Shown: positions 46,535 to 56,118 of the stretch, piece after piece | Position numbering within the stretch: the stretch's first letter is position 1 | Layout: each line of letters starts with the position of its first letter | Origin: JAICMB01 sp963838885 | Lineage (GTDB): Bacteria > Acidobacteriota > Terriglobia > Bryobacterales > Bryobacteraceae | Length of the DNA: 64,000 nt | Direction of reading: 5' to 3' | Assembly (NCBI GenBank): GCA_963838885.1 | Contig: CAWITB010000057.1 | Coordinates: 1-64,000, forward strand | Program-made: the position numbers and the translations under genes | The notes under the pieces: generated by a model | Seen by the model: the letters and a program-made list of their open reading frames with translations, nothing else | Told to the model about the DNA's origin: nothing | The model's database searches: none

Positions 46535-47383
46535 ATGAACGAATTTGAGGGGCGCGAGCAAACCGCGATCGTCGAATCCCCCGAGCTCGCGGTGGATACT
46601 CCAGCGCTCGCCGACGCTTTCGGAGCGGCCGCTGCTCCAGACAAAACGGATTGGCCCCGCAATGCCATCGCCGAGTGGACCGTCACGATTCTGCTGCTGC
46701 TGTTCGGCACTACCACGCTGGTGCAGGCATACGTGATCCCCACGCCTTCAATGGAAAGCACACTGCTGGTCGGCGATCACCTGTTGGTCGATAAGCTTGC
46801 CTATTCGCCCGCTGGTTCGATAGGCAAATATCTGCTGCCCTATGAAGAACCGCGAGACGGAGACATTATTGTATTCCGCTATCCGCTCAACATCTCCGTG
46901 AATTATGTCAAGAGGGTCGTCGGCGTCCCGGGAGACCGTATTAAAATCGTGAACAAGAAAGTCTATCGCGACGGCGTCGCGTTGCGTGAGCCGTATGCGT
47001 ATTTCCGGTCGTCGTATCCGGATTATTATCGCGATAATTTTCCGGCCGACCCCGCCTCGAGTCCGTACGAGACCGGTCGGGACATGCTGCAAAATCATGT
47101 TGCGAACGGCGAGTTGGTAGTCCCGCCGGGATTTTATTTCGCGATGGGCGATAACCGCGACAACTCCGAAGACAGCCGCTACTGGGGATTCGTTCCGCGG
47201 GCCAACATCATCGGAAAACCGCTCCTTGTATACTGGTCCTACGCAACGGATACGCAAAGTCTGGCGGGATCGTCGGTTCCGACGTTAGCCCGTCACTTCG
47301 GCGATCTCGCGCAACATTTTTTCACGAAGACCCGCTGGGGCAGGACCCTGATGCTCATACATGGCTACAACAGCAACAACTAA
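46535..47383 (+). CDS. lepB: Signal peptidase I, first of tandem pair
   Basis: After one N-terminal membrane helix (VTILLLLFGTTTLVQAYVIP) the catalytic Ser lies in PTPSMESTLL near residue 72 and the Lys in NYVKRVVGVPGD near 126. The box MGDNRDNSEDSRYWGFVP near 206 completes the family. It cleaves signal peptides on the outer face of the inner membrane. The 40-residue acidic leader before the helix is unusual. ATG 46535 is preferred over GTG 46532. Its end overlaps the second peptidase gene by 23 bases. Confidence 0.93.
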   Translation: MNEFEGREQTAIVESPELAVDTPALADAFGAAAAPDKTDWPRNAIAEWTVTILLLLFGTTTLVQAYVIPTPSMESTLLVGDHLLVDKLAYSPAGSIGKYLLPYEEPRDGDIIVFRYPLNISVNYVKRVVGVPGDRIKIVNKKVYRDGVALREPYAYFRSSYPDYYRDNFPADPASSPYETGRDMLQNHVANGELVVPPGFYFAMGDNRDNSEDSRYWGFVPRANIIGKPLLVYWSYATDTQSLAGSSVPTLARHFGDLAQHFFTKTRWGRTLMLIHGYNSNN

Positions 47384-48155
47384 GCCCGTAACGCGCGAGA
47401 AAAAGGCCAAGCCGGTCCCGGAGCGGAACGGGCTCGCTGAATGGATCGTGACATTTCTGCTGCTGATCTACGGCACGTCATTGATCGCGCAGCCGTTCGT
47501 CATTCCGACCTCCTCGATGCACAACACGCTGCTGACGGGCGATCACCTCATTGTGGATAAACTGGCCTACGCGGACCCCGGCCCGGTGAGCAAATACATC
47601 GTGCCGTATACCCCGCCGAAGCGCGGCGACATCATCGTGTTCCGGCATCCGATTCTGCTTCAAGAGGATTACGTCAAGCGAGTCATCGGCGTCCCCGGCG
47701 ATCACATCAAGCTGGTGAATAAGCAGCTATGGCTGAATGGCCACGCCGTAAATGAACCCTATGTGATTCACATCACCGATTATGTGGACCCCTATCGCGA
47801 CAACTTCCCCAACGGAGGTCTCCTGTACGGCTCGCCTTCGCCGGGCATGGGGCCGGAGCGCGCCAACGACATGCTTCAGAACCACGTAGTCAACGGCGAA
47901 GTCGTGGTGCCTCCGGGAAACTATTTCGCCATGGGCGACAATCGCGACAACTCGCTCGACAGCCGCTATTGGGGCTTTGTACCGCGCGAGAACATCACCG
48001 GCAAGCCCACGATTATCTTCTGGTCCTACGATGCGAACACGGCCGATCTGCGCGACTACAATGTGCATCATTTGGTCGACCTTGCGACGCATTTCTTCAC
48101 GAAGACACGCTGGAACCGCACGCTGAAGCTGACCCCCGGGTATCCGCTGCAATAG
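47361..48155 (+). CDS. lepB: Signal peptidase I, second of tandem pair
   Basis: A basic leader (KPVTREKKAKPVPERN) precedes one membrane helix. The catalytic Ser is Ser52 in PTSSMHNTLL and the Lys is Lys106 in DYVKRVIGVPGD, with MGDNRDNSLDSRYWGFVP further on. It shares most motifs with the upstream gene, so the pair arose by tandem duplication and then diverged. Both active sites are intact. The start lies inside the upstream gene, implying coupled translation. The next gene is convergent with an 11-base gap. Confidence 0.93.
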   Translation: MATTATTKPVTREKKAKPVPERNGLAEWIVTFLLLIYGTSLIAQPFVIPTSSMHNTLLTGDHLIVDKLAYADPGPVSKYIVPYTPPKRGDIIVFRHPILLQEDYVKRVIGVPGDHIKLVNKQLWLNGHAVNEPYVIHITDYVDPYRDNFPNGGLLYGSPSPGMGPERANDMLQNHVVNGEVVVPPGNYFAMGDNRDNSLDSRYWGFVPRENITGKPTIIFWSYDANTADLRDYNVHHLVDLATHFFTKTRWNRTLKLTPGYPLQ

Positions 48156-48166
48156 GCCGGGATTAT

Positions 48167-51100
48167 CTAGTGGTTCACAATGGTCCAACCTGGCGAGCCG
48201 GTGGTTATAATGGCCCAATTCTGCAACACCGCCCCGCCGGCCCCGCCCATATACCAGAACACGACCTCGTTCGAGGATAGATTTTCCCAGATCAGATCGG
48301 GAACGCCGTCGCCATTGAAATCGGCTGCGCCGGCCAAGGTCCAACCGGGTTCGCCTCTGCTGTCAAGGTAAGCCCATCCGAGCAGGGTTGCGCCGCCCAC
48401 TCCCCCGTAGTAATTCACTGTCACTTGCACGGTCTGGTTGTTCTGCCAAATCAGGTCGGGAACGCCATCGCCATTGAAATCGGCCGCGCCGGCAATGTGC
48501 CAACCGGGCGATCCCGCGGCCAGATACGTCCAGCCCTCAAATACCGCGCCGCCGGCGCCGCCCATGTACCAGACCACGACTTGATTGGTGCTCTGGTTCT
48601 CCCACACGAGATCCGGGACGCCATCGCCGTTAAAATCCGCCGCCGCGACCACCTTCCAGCCGGGCTCGCCTCGTGGCGTCCAACCAGTTCCAGCCGATAA
48701 AGGTAGCTCCGCCCGGGCCTCCGTAGTAGTCCACGGCGACTTGCGCGGTGCTGTCGTTTTGCCATACCAGATCGGGGACGCCATCGCCGTTGAAGTCCGC
48801 CACCGCCACCACATGCCAGCCGGGAGAGCCGGCTTGACTTAGGAAGTTCCAGCCCAGCAGTGTCGCTCCGCCGGGGCCGCCGAAGTAGTTGACCGTGACT
48901 TGACTCGTGGCATTATTCAGCCAAACGAGGTCAGGCACGCCGTTACCGTCGAAATCGTAGGCGGCCTTCGATGTCTTTGTCGAGCTCGTATTTGTCACCT
49001 TCCAACTTCCTAAAGCAATCGCGCCTGTTGCGCTTTGGTTATTGAAAGCCTCGCCGGTAATACGGTGTGTCCCAACGAATGACAACGCAAAAAAGACTTG
49101 GAGCGTAATGGTGAGTTGATCGCCGGATCCAGTTATCGAGCTACCGCTTGAATAGACGGTACATTGACTATTCGAAATGCTTTGTCCCGCCGCGCCAAAA
49201 TAAATCGGTCCGAGCCATTGATTACTGGAATCGTTATGCAGATACAGGTAACCGGAAGGCCATGCCTGCACTTGGCATTCTGGAACACTGTCCCCGTTGT
49301 AATCAGCTCCCATGTCGGAGAAATACAGATTCGCATAGGAGATGTTTCGATATCCCGCGCCGTCGCTCAATTGAAAAACGAACTGGCCCGCGTTGCCGCT
49401 TCCGGAGTCCGGCGTCACGCTCAGTATGGACAAGCCCGATCCACTCTGAACAATCGGAATACTCTGGCGCTGAACGGTAATGTAGCTGTTCCTCTGTAGC
49501 GAAGCGCTATTCGCCGTTATGGTGAACGGCACAGTGCCGTTCCCCATTCCGGAAGCCGCTCCGGTCAAAGTAATCCAGCTTGCGGCCGTCGATGCGTTCC
49601 AGGAGCAGTTTGCGCCAGCCACTACCGTGATCGCTCCAGTCCCTCCCGACGGATCGAAAATTGCTTTGGAAACTTGAAGATTGGCGCACGGCTCATCGTA
49701 CTGCACCGACACGGATAAGCCGGTCGAGTCGGCGCTGTTGACGGACAAAGTAAGCGGGGAATAGGGGTCGGACCAAGAGTGCCCGGGAGTCAGCGTGGCG
49801 TCTAAAAAGTTGTTTGGAGTGGAGAAAGGGCTGAAATCCAGCAAATAAGTATGTAAGGGGTCGAGCGCCGGATCTTCATAGTGTATGAGAGCGCCGTTGT
49901 AAACATCCGTCGTATTGTACTCCTGCCACAAAGAAAGGCTGCTATCGATATCTCCTATCGGCTGCCGATACTCAACCCAAAGCCATGCGCCGCTCACGGC
50001 ATCGCGCAGAATGCGAAGGGCCCGCGCGCCGCTTGAAGCTTCAAACGGCGTTAGTTTGAATGTTCCGCTCGATTGTACCTCCTGATAACTTCCGGGCGTG
50101 AGCCAATGTAAGAGAAGCGCCTTGTGCTGGGCGGAGTATTGGCCTGCAATCGGCAGACCGTTATACGAGGAATATCCCGCCGCTCCCATTACCGAAAAGC
50201 CGTCACCGTACTCGACCTGAACACCAGGATTGTCTAAGGCGCCCAGCGGAACGGCGCCGTAGTCGTCCGTACTGGCGTGATCCAGACCGAGGCCGTGCCC
50301 TAGTTCATGAGCAATCACGCCCAGCTTAAGCGTAGTCTGATCGTTGGGAACAATGGGGAGCCACGAAACGGCGGCCGGGAGGCTCCCTTTACTGGGCGAA
50401 GCGATTGCTGCGCATCCGATATTGCTGAAGCCCGCAAACGAACAACTCTGTATAGGGAATACGATCGCAACGCGGTTGAACTGCGTGAAATCGACAACCG
50501 GGTCCGCCGCGTCAATAGCGGCGCTGGCCATTTGCGAGGTTTGCGTGCATGTGTAGTCTTGACTCAAGGCAAAAGGACCAAAGACCTGACCAGTTGCCGA
50601 AGTCAGGCCGTATGAAGTTTCCTGCCAAAAACGATTCAGCGAATCCGTGCTCAGAGACCCCGAACCAGAGCCAAAAAATTCCTGTTGAAAGTACGAAGGA
50701 GTAAACCCCGCCGGGAATGTTGGATTAGTCGGCGTCGTGATCATCAGGACCGCAATATTCTGTGGACCGGTAGTTTTGCACTCTTGCGATGTTGCATTCG
50801 CCGCCGCCCGTACGATCAGATTTGCGACTGCGATTCGGTTCAAGATTCTTACGCCGCGAACGGTTATGGCGGACCCCGGAAGCTTCGGCCGTTGACCCGC
50901 GAAGAACAACTCGAAGTCTCCCTCCGGCGTATGGATGAACCAGTGGGTCCGGCTGCGGTGGTGCTCGAAGTCGTCCTCGACGCTTTCTTCGGCTGTGCCT
51001 TGCCACTCGGCCTGGGATTCGAGCGGCGAGTTTGGCGCGATTCTTCGCAACTGCGCCAAGACTTCCTGCGGCAGCGTCAGCGAAATCGCGGCGGCGGGAT

Positions 51101-51305
51101 CAATTGCGATCAATTCCGATAACAGCGCGGCGCGAGTGGTCAATAACGCACTCGCCTGGGCTGGGCTTGAAGACTGCGCCGCAGTCGTGATGAGTTCCCG
51201 GTCTAAGCCGGCGATCTTGCTTGACAGTACTTCCTGCCGCCCGCGTTCCTGGCCCCAAGCGCCAGCGCTGAAAAACAAGGCAAAGAGCGCGACCCATTTC
51301 CCCAT
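48167..51305 (-). pseudogene. Secreted zinc metallopeptidase with BACON-like and FG-GAP/VCBS repeats, single frameshift
   Basis: A signal peptide (MGKWVALFALFFSAGAWGQ) is followed by a large domain with the zinc motif VIAHELGHGLGLDHAS near residue 335 (HExxHxxGxxH). Residues about 560-640 resemble a BACON-type beta-sandwich (NCSWNASTAASWITLTG). The C-terminus has five repeats of about 54 residues around DFNGDGVPDLVW. The frame breaks near 48675, at the end of repeat two: one extra C separates LDA from RGEPGWKVV, and repeats three to five continue in another frame to the stop at 48167. The repaired length is about 1,045 residues. Such proteins are secreted and act on extracellular proteins. 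Confidence 0.85.
48172..48960 (-). repeat. Five tandem FG-GAP/VCBS repeats of about 160 bp
   Basis: Five imperfect units each encode DFNGDGVPDLxW, then a strand, YYGGxGGATLLGW or WYMGGAGGAV, and GSPGW or GEPGW. Two sub-types alternate (NYYGG and WYMGG versions), suggesting growth by duplication of a two-unit block. The units include calcium-binding-like DxNGDG loops. Confidence 0.85.
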
Positions 51306-51388
51306 CGGTTATCAAATCATACCAGCGGGCGGCAATCCTGTCCGTGGATGTCCCGGCGTGCCGCTACCATGGAAGTTCTCATTGCCGC

Positions 51389-52639
51389 ATGAAGCTAGTA
51401 ACCGCTCTTTTCTTATCGCTCGCGGTGTCGCTCGCCGCCGCGGCGCAGAATTCGCTTCCCACCGCGACCGCAATCGCGAACGAGATCTCGATCATTGAAG
51501 CCGACCTTTCCGCGGTCACCGCGCTGAATTTCCGCAAGGACGTTCCCTACGCCCTCATCGACAAGGCCCAGTTGCGCAAATTCCTCGAAGACCGCATGAA
51601 GGATTCGGTCAAACCGGACGAGATCCACGCCGAGGAAACCACGCTCAAGATGTTCGGATTTCTTCCGCCCGATTACGATCTCAAGCAGGCCACCGTGGAA
51701 CTGTTGACAGAGCAGGCTGCCGCCTTCTACGACTACCACAAGAAGAAGCTCTTCATCCTCGAAACTAACGACAGCACGCCCGACCTCCACACCGAAGAGG
51801 AGAAAATGGCGCTATCGCACGAGCTCTCGCACGCTCTTGCCGACCAGCACTTCCATCTCGACAAATACATCCGGGAGGGCGAGCACAGCGACGACGGCTC
51901 CACGGCCAGGCTCGCGGTTATGGAAGGGCAGGCATCCTGGCTCATGACCGCGTATCTGTCGAAAGCGGCCACGGGGCAGGCGGCCGTTCCGCCCGGCGTG
52001 CTCGATTTGATGACGCACGCCGTCGAAAGCAGCGCATCGCAATATCCCGTTTTTTCCAAGGCTCCGCTCTACTTGCGGCAATCGCTCGTATTTCCGTACA
52101 CCACGGGCATGCTGTTCCAGAACGCCGTTTACGAGAAGCTCGGCAAGCAGGGTTTTGCCGAAGTGTTCGAGCGGCCGCCCGCCAGCACCCAGCAGATCAT
52201 CCATCCGGAGAAGTATCTCGACGGCGTGGCGCCCAGCGTTCCACCGCTCCCCGCCATCCCCGACCGGAAGCGCTACCGCAGAATCGGCGACGGCACGCTC
52301 GGGGAGTTCGATTTCCGCATCATGCTGGAGCAATATGCCGGCAAAGGAGAAGCGGACTCGCTCGCGCCTCATGCCACCGGTGGAATGTACGAGTTGGTTG
52401 AAGCGAAGAAGGACCGACGTCCCGTGCTCGCGTTTGCTATCGACTGGGACACCCCCGCTACCGCGCTAAAGTTCCTCGCGGATTATCGCAAGGTCTTGAC
52501 CGGCAAGTCCAAAAAGTGCGAGTTCGATACGGACTCCAGCGTTGCCCTTACCGGCGCCAACGAGTACGGCCGCTTCGAGGCGCGCGCCGCCGGGAGCCGC
52601 TTCGAAAGTTTGGAAGGATTGCCGCTTCAGGTACACTAA
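51389..52639 (+). CDS. Secreted HExxH-motif protein (putative metalloprotease)
   Basis: ATG 51389 begins a signal peptide (LVTALFLSLAVSLAAAA). The mature protein contains EKMALSHELSHALADQHFHL near residue 140, an HExxH-like motif (HELSH), and VMEGQASWLMTAYL near 183, which offers a downstream glutamate as third ligand. This looks like a gluzincin-type fold. No named family is certain. The C-terminal half (LGEFDFRIMLEQYAG; ALTGANEYGRFEARAAGS) resembles no known catalytic domain. It runs divergently from the metallopeptidase at 48167-51305 and precedes a redoxin gene by 18 bases. Confidence 0.7.
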   Translation: MKLVTALFLSLAVSLAAAAQNSLPTATAIANEISIIEADLSAVTALNFRKDVPYALIDKAQLRKFLEDRMKDSVKPDEIHAEETTLKMFGFLPPDYDLKQATVELLTEQAAAFYDYHKKKLFILETNDSTPDLHTEEEKMALSHELSHALADQHFHLDKYIREGEHSDDGSTARLAVMEGQASWLMTAYLSKAATGQAAVPPGVLDLMTHAVESSASQYPVFSKAPLYLRQSLVFPYTTGMLFQNAVYEKLGKQGFAEVFERPPASTQQIIHPEKYLDGVAPSVPPLPAIPDRKRYRRIGDGTLGEFDFRIMLEQYAGKGEADSLAPHATGGMYELVEAKKDRRPVLAFAIDWDTPATALKFLADYRKVLTGKSKKCEFDTDSSVALTGANEYGRFEARAAGSRFESLEGLPLQVH

Positions 52640-52657
52640 AAACAACGAGGATCTTTA

Positions 52658-53269
52658 ATGCGCCTGACTGCCATTCTCGCTGCTCTCGCCGCTGCAAGCG
52701 GCGCTTTTGTGTTCGCTGACAGCTCCGCGAACGCGAATCTTGCGCCCTATCCCGCGCCTGATTTTGCCGTCAACATGCCCGACGGAACGCCGCTTCACTT
52801 GGGCAGTCTGCGTGGAAAAGTGGTGGTTTGCGAATTTCTCTATACGACCTGCCCGCATTGCCAACATGCCTCACAGGTGTTCACCGGTCTCTATAAAGAA
52901 TTCGGTGCGCGCGGATTCCAGCCCGTGGGAATCGCCTTTAATGAAGACCTTTTCGCCAAGGGCGCGAGTCCCGCTGCCGCGGTGACGGATTTTGTGCAGA
53001 AATTCAACGTCGGTTACCCCGTGGGATGGAGCGACCGCGAGAAGGTAATCGACTTTCTCGGGATCTCTCCTTTTGAGCGTTTCGCCGTTCCGCAAATCGT
53101 CTGGATCGACCGGAAAGGTATGATACGCGCTAAGACCCTGCCCGCGGGGGAAGATCAGCAGCACTATCAGGAAGCATACTGGCGCGAGATGATCGAAACG
53201 CTTTTGAAGGAGCCCGCCGGTAACGCCCGGTCCGCCGCGCCGCATCCCCTTCACGCCGCCCGAAAATAG
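52658..53269 (+). CDS. Thioredoxin-fold (AhpC/TSA or redoxin-like) secreted protein
   Basis: A signal peptide (MRLTAILAALAAASGAFVFA) precedes a redoxin domain with LRGKVVVCEFLYTTCPHCQH, whose CPHC pair is the active site near residue 68, then GFQPVGIAFNED and FAVPQIVWIDRKG with the cis-proline. It is probably a periplasmic thiol-disulfide protein. It is not SCO-like, since the copper His is absent. It sits 18 bases after the HExxH protein gene, so the two are likely co-expressed. The C-terminal tail is basic and unstructured. Confidence 0.82.
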   Translation: MRLTAILAALAAASGAFVFADSSANANLAPYPAPDFAVNMPDGTPLHLGSLRGKVVVCEFLYTTCPHCQHASQVFTGLYKEFGARGFQPVGIAFNEDLFAKGASPAAAVTDFVQKFNVGYPVGWSDREKVIDFLGISPFERFAVPQIVWIDRKGMIRAKTLPAGEDQQHYQEAYWREMIETLLKEPAGNARSAAPHPLHAARK

Positions 53270-53281
53270 ACGCAGGCTACT

Positions 53282-53746
53282 CTAATAAGCGCAGCTGATC
53301 GGAACGTATTCGAGAGAGACTGTTTGCTCCATCCCGGAACCCACCGGGAAGCGCCCCATGGCGCCGCCGGCGGGGTCTGGGGACGCCGGACCAATGCTCA
53401 TCCACGCCTCGCGCAGCGTGCCAAGAATATTTTCCACTTCCTCCAGAGGCGCATCCGCCTGCTCATAATTGGCCGCCAGAAGACGCCGCTGCATGTAGTC
53501 GTACAGCGCCGCCAGATTCCCGCTCAACTCTCCGCCGCGTGCATGGTCCAGCGACCACGATAGTTCCGTAAGAATCGCAACGGCGTTCGTGATGGCCGCC
53601 GATCTGCCTCGCACATCGCACCGGGCCAATTTCAGACGCGCATTGGCAATGGCTTCCATCGCTCCGCCGTATAGGAGTTGGACCAGGGTGATGGGATCAG
53701 CCGTCAGAATCGCGCCTTCACGGTACGTCCGGTATGGGTTTTGCAT
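53282..53746 (-). CDS. fliS: Flagellar export chaperone FliS
   Basis: The protein starts MQNPYRTYREGAILTADPIT and has the FliS helical pattern LVQLLYGGAMEAIANARLKL, ELSWSLDHARGGELSGNLAA and YDYMQRRLLAAN. FliS binds the flagellin C-terminus and prevents early polymerisation. At 154 residues it has a typical length with a non-conserved tail. No flagellin, fliD or other flagellar gene lies in the window, so it is either displaced from its cluster or a lone survivor. Confidence 0.82.
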   Translation of the reverse strand: MQNPYRTYREGAILTADPITLVQLLYGGAMEAIANARLKLARCDVRGRSAAITNAVAILTELSWSLDHARGGELSGNLAALYDYMQRRLLAANYEQADAPLEEVENILGTLREAWMSIGPASPDPAGGAMGRFPVGSGMEQTVSLEYVPISCAY

Positions 53747-53801
53747 TCCGCCTCAAAAACCTTATCGGTTGGCGGGCCGCGCCTTTGAGAAGCTTTGAGA
53801 A

Positions 53802-54353
53802 TCAGGCGATATTGAGCACTTTCCGAATCGTGCCCTTTTCGCCCTCGATCTTCTTCTGCAGCAACATTATGGAGTAAATGAGCTGCTCCGGGCGCGGGGG
53901 GCAGCCGGGTACATAGACGTCCACCGGAATCACCTGATTCACAGGTACCAGAGCATAGTTGCTGAAGACGCCGGTCGAGGTCGCGCACGCGCCCATTGAG
54001 ATCACCCATTTCGGCTCCGGCATCTGCTCGTAAAGCCGCCGGATCACCGGAGCCATCTTGTTTGCAACCCGTCCCGCGATGATCATCAGGTCCGATTGCC
54101 GCGGCGAGCCCCGCATCACTTCCGCGCCGAAGCGCGAAATATCGAAGCGCGAGCCGATCATGGCCATCATCTCGATCGCGCAGCATGCCAGTCCGAACGA
54201 CATCGGCCAGATTGAGTTTTTCCGCGCCCAATTGACGGCACTGTCCAGAGTCGTCATCATTACGCCTTCAGCAGGGCCGCCTGCATCCTGGTCGTCGATG
54301 CGCGCGAACAACTCCGGCGGAAGGCTTAGCTGAAATTTATCGAGGGCATCCAC
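53802..54353 (-). CDS. nuoB: NADH-quinone oxidoreductase subunit B
   Basis: The N2 cluster ligands are present: the Cys-Cys pair in SFGLACCAIEMMAM near residue 57, the Cys in VISMGACATSTGVFSN and the Cys in VDVYVPGCPPRPEQL. NuoB carries the last iron-sulfur cluster before quinone in complex I. The 183-residue frame is intact. The other nuo genes are not within 10 kb on either side, so this copy stands alone and may belong to a scattered second complex I. It lies between fliS and dnaJ on the same strand. Confidence 0.92.
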   Translation of the reverse strand: MDALDKFQLSLPPELFARIDDQDAGGPAEGVMMTTLDSAVNWARKNSIWPMSFGLACCAIEMMAMIGSRFDISRFGAEVMRGSPRQSDLMIIAGRVANKMAPVIRRLYEQMPEPKWVISMGACATSTGVFSNYALVPVNQVIPVDVYVPGCPPRPEQLIYSIMLLQKKIEGEKGTIRKVLNIA

Positions 54354-54375
54354 GACTCTATTGTCCCATGTCCGA

Positions 54376-55488
54376 TTACATGAAGTAATCCTTTACCTTG
54401 TCGAGCAGGCCCTTCTCATGCGGCTCATTCTCGACCGGCAGCGTCTCCCGGAGTTGCTCGAATAGCTTCCGCTGCTCCCGCGTCAACTTGCCCGGGATCT
54501 TCACGGTGACGTGGACAAACAGGTCTCCGCGCCCGCTGGCCTGAAGCCGTGGAACCCCCAGGCCGCGCAGCTTGATGCGAGCGGCGCTTTGCGTGCCCTC
54601 GGGTATTTTCACGGTTTGGAGCCCGTCGAAAGTCAGCAGATCGACCTCGGTTCCCAGCGCAGCCTGCGCGAGATTGATTGGCACCGTGCAATGCAAATCG
54701 TCTCCCTGGCGCTCGAAAATGGGATGTTCTTTGACGCGCACGAGAACGTATAAATCGCCGGGAGGTCCGCCGTTCGCCCCCGGCTGGCCCTCCGCTCCCA
54801 GGCGCAGCCGCGTCCCGTTATCAACGCCCGGTGGAATGTTGACCTTCAGCTTGCGTTCCGTACGAACATAGCCTTCACCCTTGCAGGACGCGCACGCGCG
54901 CCGGATGATCTGTCCGCGTCCATTGCACTGGTTGCAAGTCCGCCGGATTTGGAGAAAACTCTGCTGGTAGACGACCTCGCCGCGGCCCCGGCATATCGGA
55001 CACGTCGTCAAACCGTCGTTCTTGTCCGCTCCCGTGCCGCCGCAGGTGTGGCAGGCTTCCGTTCGGGGCACTTGCAGATCCGCGGAGAGGCCCTTCATCA
55101 CGTCTTCAAAGGCGATTTCCAGCTGATATTCGAGATCCTCGCCGCGGTGCACGCGGCTGCGCCGGCGCCCGCCTCCGAAGAGGTCGCCAAAGCCGAAGAA
55201 ATCTCCCAAGATGTCGCCGAAATCGGCGAACGCGTTGGGATCGAAGCCGCCGCCGCTCTGCAATCCCTGGAAGCCGTAACGGTCATATGCCGCCCGCTTC
55301 TGCGGATCGCTCAAAACGCCGTACGCCTCGGCGGCTTCTTTGAATCTCTCCACGGCCTCCTCGTCGCCAGGATTGCGGTCTGGATGATATTTCAGGGCCA
55401 GCTTGCGGTACGCGCCTTTCAGCGACTGCTCATCCGCCTCGCGCCCCACCCCGAGCACTTCGTAGTAGTCTCGCTTCGTCGCATTCAT
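54376..55488 (-). CDS. dnaJ: Chaperone DnaJ
   Basis: The J domain has KYHPDRNPGDEEAV near residue 34. A Gly/Phe-rich linker follows (FGDLFGGGRRRSR). Four zinc motifs are seen: CHTCGGTG, CPICRGRG, CNQCNGRG and CASCKGEG. The C-terminal substrate domain is complete. It stimulates DnaK ATPase and delivers substrates. The ATG overlaps the grpE stop (ATGA), so the two are coupled. dnaK itself is not in the window. Confidence 0.96.
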   Translation of the reverse strand: MNATKRDYYEVLGVGREADEQSLKGAYRKLALKYHPDRNPGDEEAVERFKEAAEAYGVLSDPQKRAAYDRYGFQGLQSGGGFDPNAFADFGDILGDFFGFGDLFGGGRRRSRVHRGEDLEYQLEIAFEDVMKGLSADLQVPRTEACHTCGGTGADKNDGLTTCPICRGRGEVVYQQSFLQIRRTCNQCNGRGQIIRRACASCKGEGYVRTERKLKVNIPPGVDNGTRLRLGAEGQPGANGGPPGDLYVLVRVKEHPIFERQGDDLHCTVPINLAQAALGTEVDLLTFDGLQTVKIPEGTQSAARIKLRGLGVPRLQASGRGDLFVHVTVKIPGKLTREQRKLFEQLRETLPVENEPHEKGLLDKVKDYFM

Positions 55489-56057
55489 GATTTTCTTACG
55501 GCGACCTTCACCATGGCCGGCCGCAACATCTTGCCGCGGAAATTATATCCGCGCTGATACTCCTCGAGAATGGTCTGGTCTTCTACTTCGTCCGTTTCGG
55601 CGCGATCGACCGCATGGTGCAGATTGGGATCGAAGGGCCGCCCCAGTGAAGCTATCGGCTCCAGTCCCAGCTTCTTTAAGGACTCCGAAAGCCGTTGATA
55701 AATAAGGTCCATTCCGCGCGCGTATTCCTTGTCGGACGATTCCATTTTGAGCGCCCGCTCGAAATCGTCGATCACCGGCAGCAGCGCGCGTACGCTCTGG
55801 GTGTTGGCGTATTCCAGCAGATCGGCCTTTTCGCGCTCCGCGCGGCGGCGGAAATTGTCAAATTCCGCCTGCCGGCGCAACAGGCGATCCTGCAGGTCGG
55901 CCCTCTCCACCAGAAGACGGTCGCGCTCGGCGCTAACCGCATCCAGCGCCGCTTCGGCCGTCGAAGACGACGCGGCGTTTCCGCCCGCTGCATCGTCGGG
56001 CTGATCCCCAGACCCGGTCTCGTCAGACGAATCGATTACTATCTTCCTGCTATCCAT
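55485..56057 (-). CDS. grpE: Nucleotide exchange factor GrpE
   Basis: An acidic N-terminal tail and a long coiled coil (LLRRQAEFDNFRRRAEREKA) are followed by the beta domain with PIASLGRPFDPNLHHAVDRA and EEYQRGYNFRGKMLRPAMVK. These are the family signatures. It releases ADP from DnaK. Its start lies 61 bases after hrcA. Confidence 0.95.
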   Translation of the reverse strand: MDSRKIVIDSSDETGSGDQPDDAAGGNAASSSTAEAALDAVSAERDRLLVERADLQDRLLRRQAEFDNFRRRAEREKADLLEYANTQSVRALLPVIDDFERALKMESSDKEYARGMDLIYQRLSESLKKLGLEPIASLGRPFDPNLHHAVDRAETDEVEDQTILEEYQRGYNFRGKMLRPAMVKVAVRKS

Positions 56058-56118
56058 ACTTCCAGTTTAAGGTGCTGATTTCAATTTTCGGCGGCGCGGC
56101 GAGCGAAAAATCTCGCGT

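Noticed and set aside
48172..48960. Tandem repeats suggesting a CRISPR array
   Set aside because: The units are about 160 bp, have no spacers and encode FG-GAP repeats in frame.
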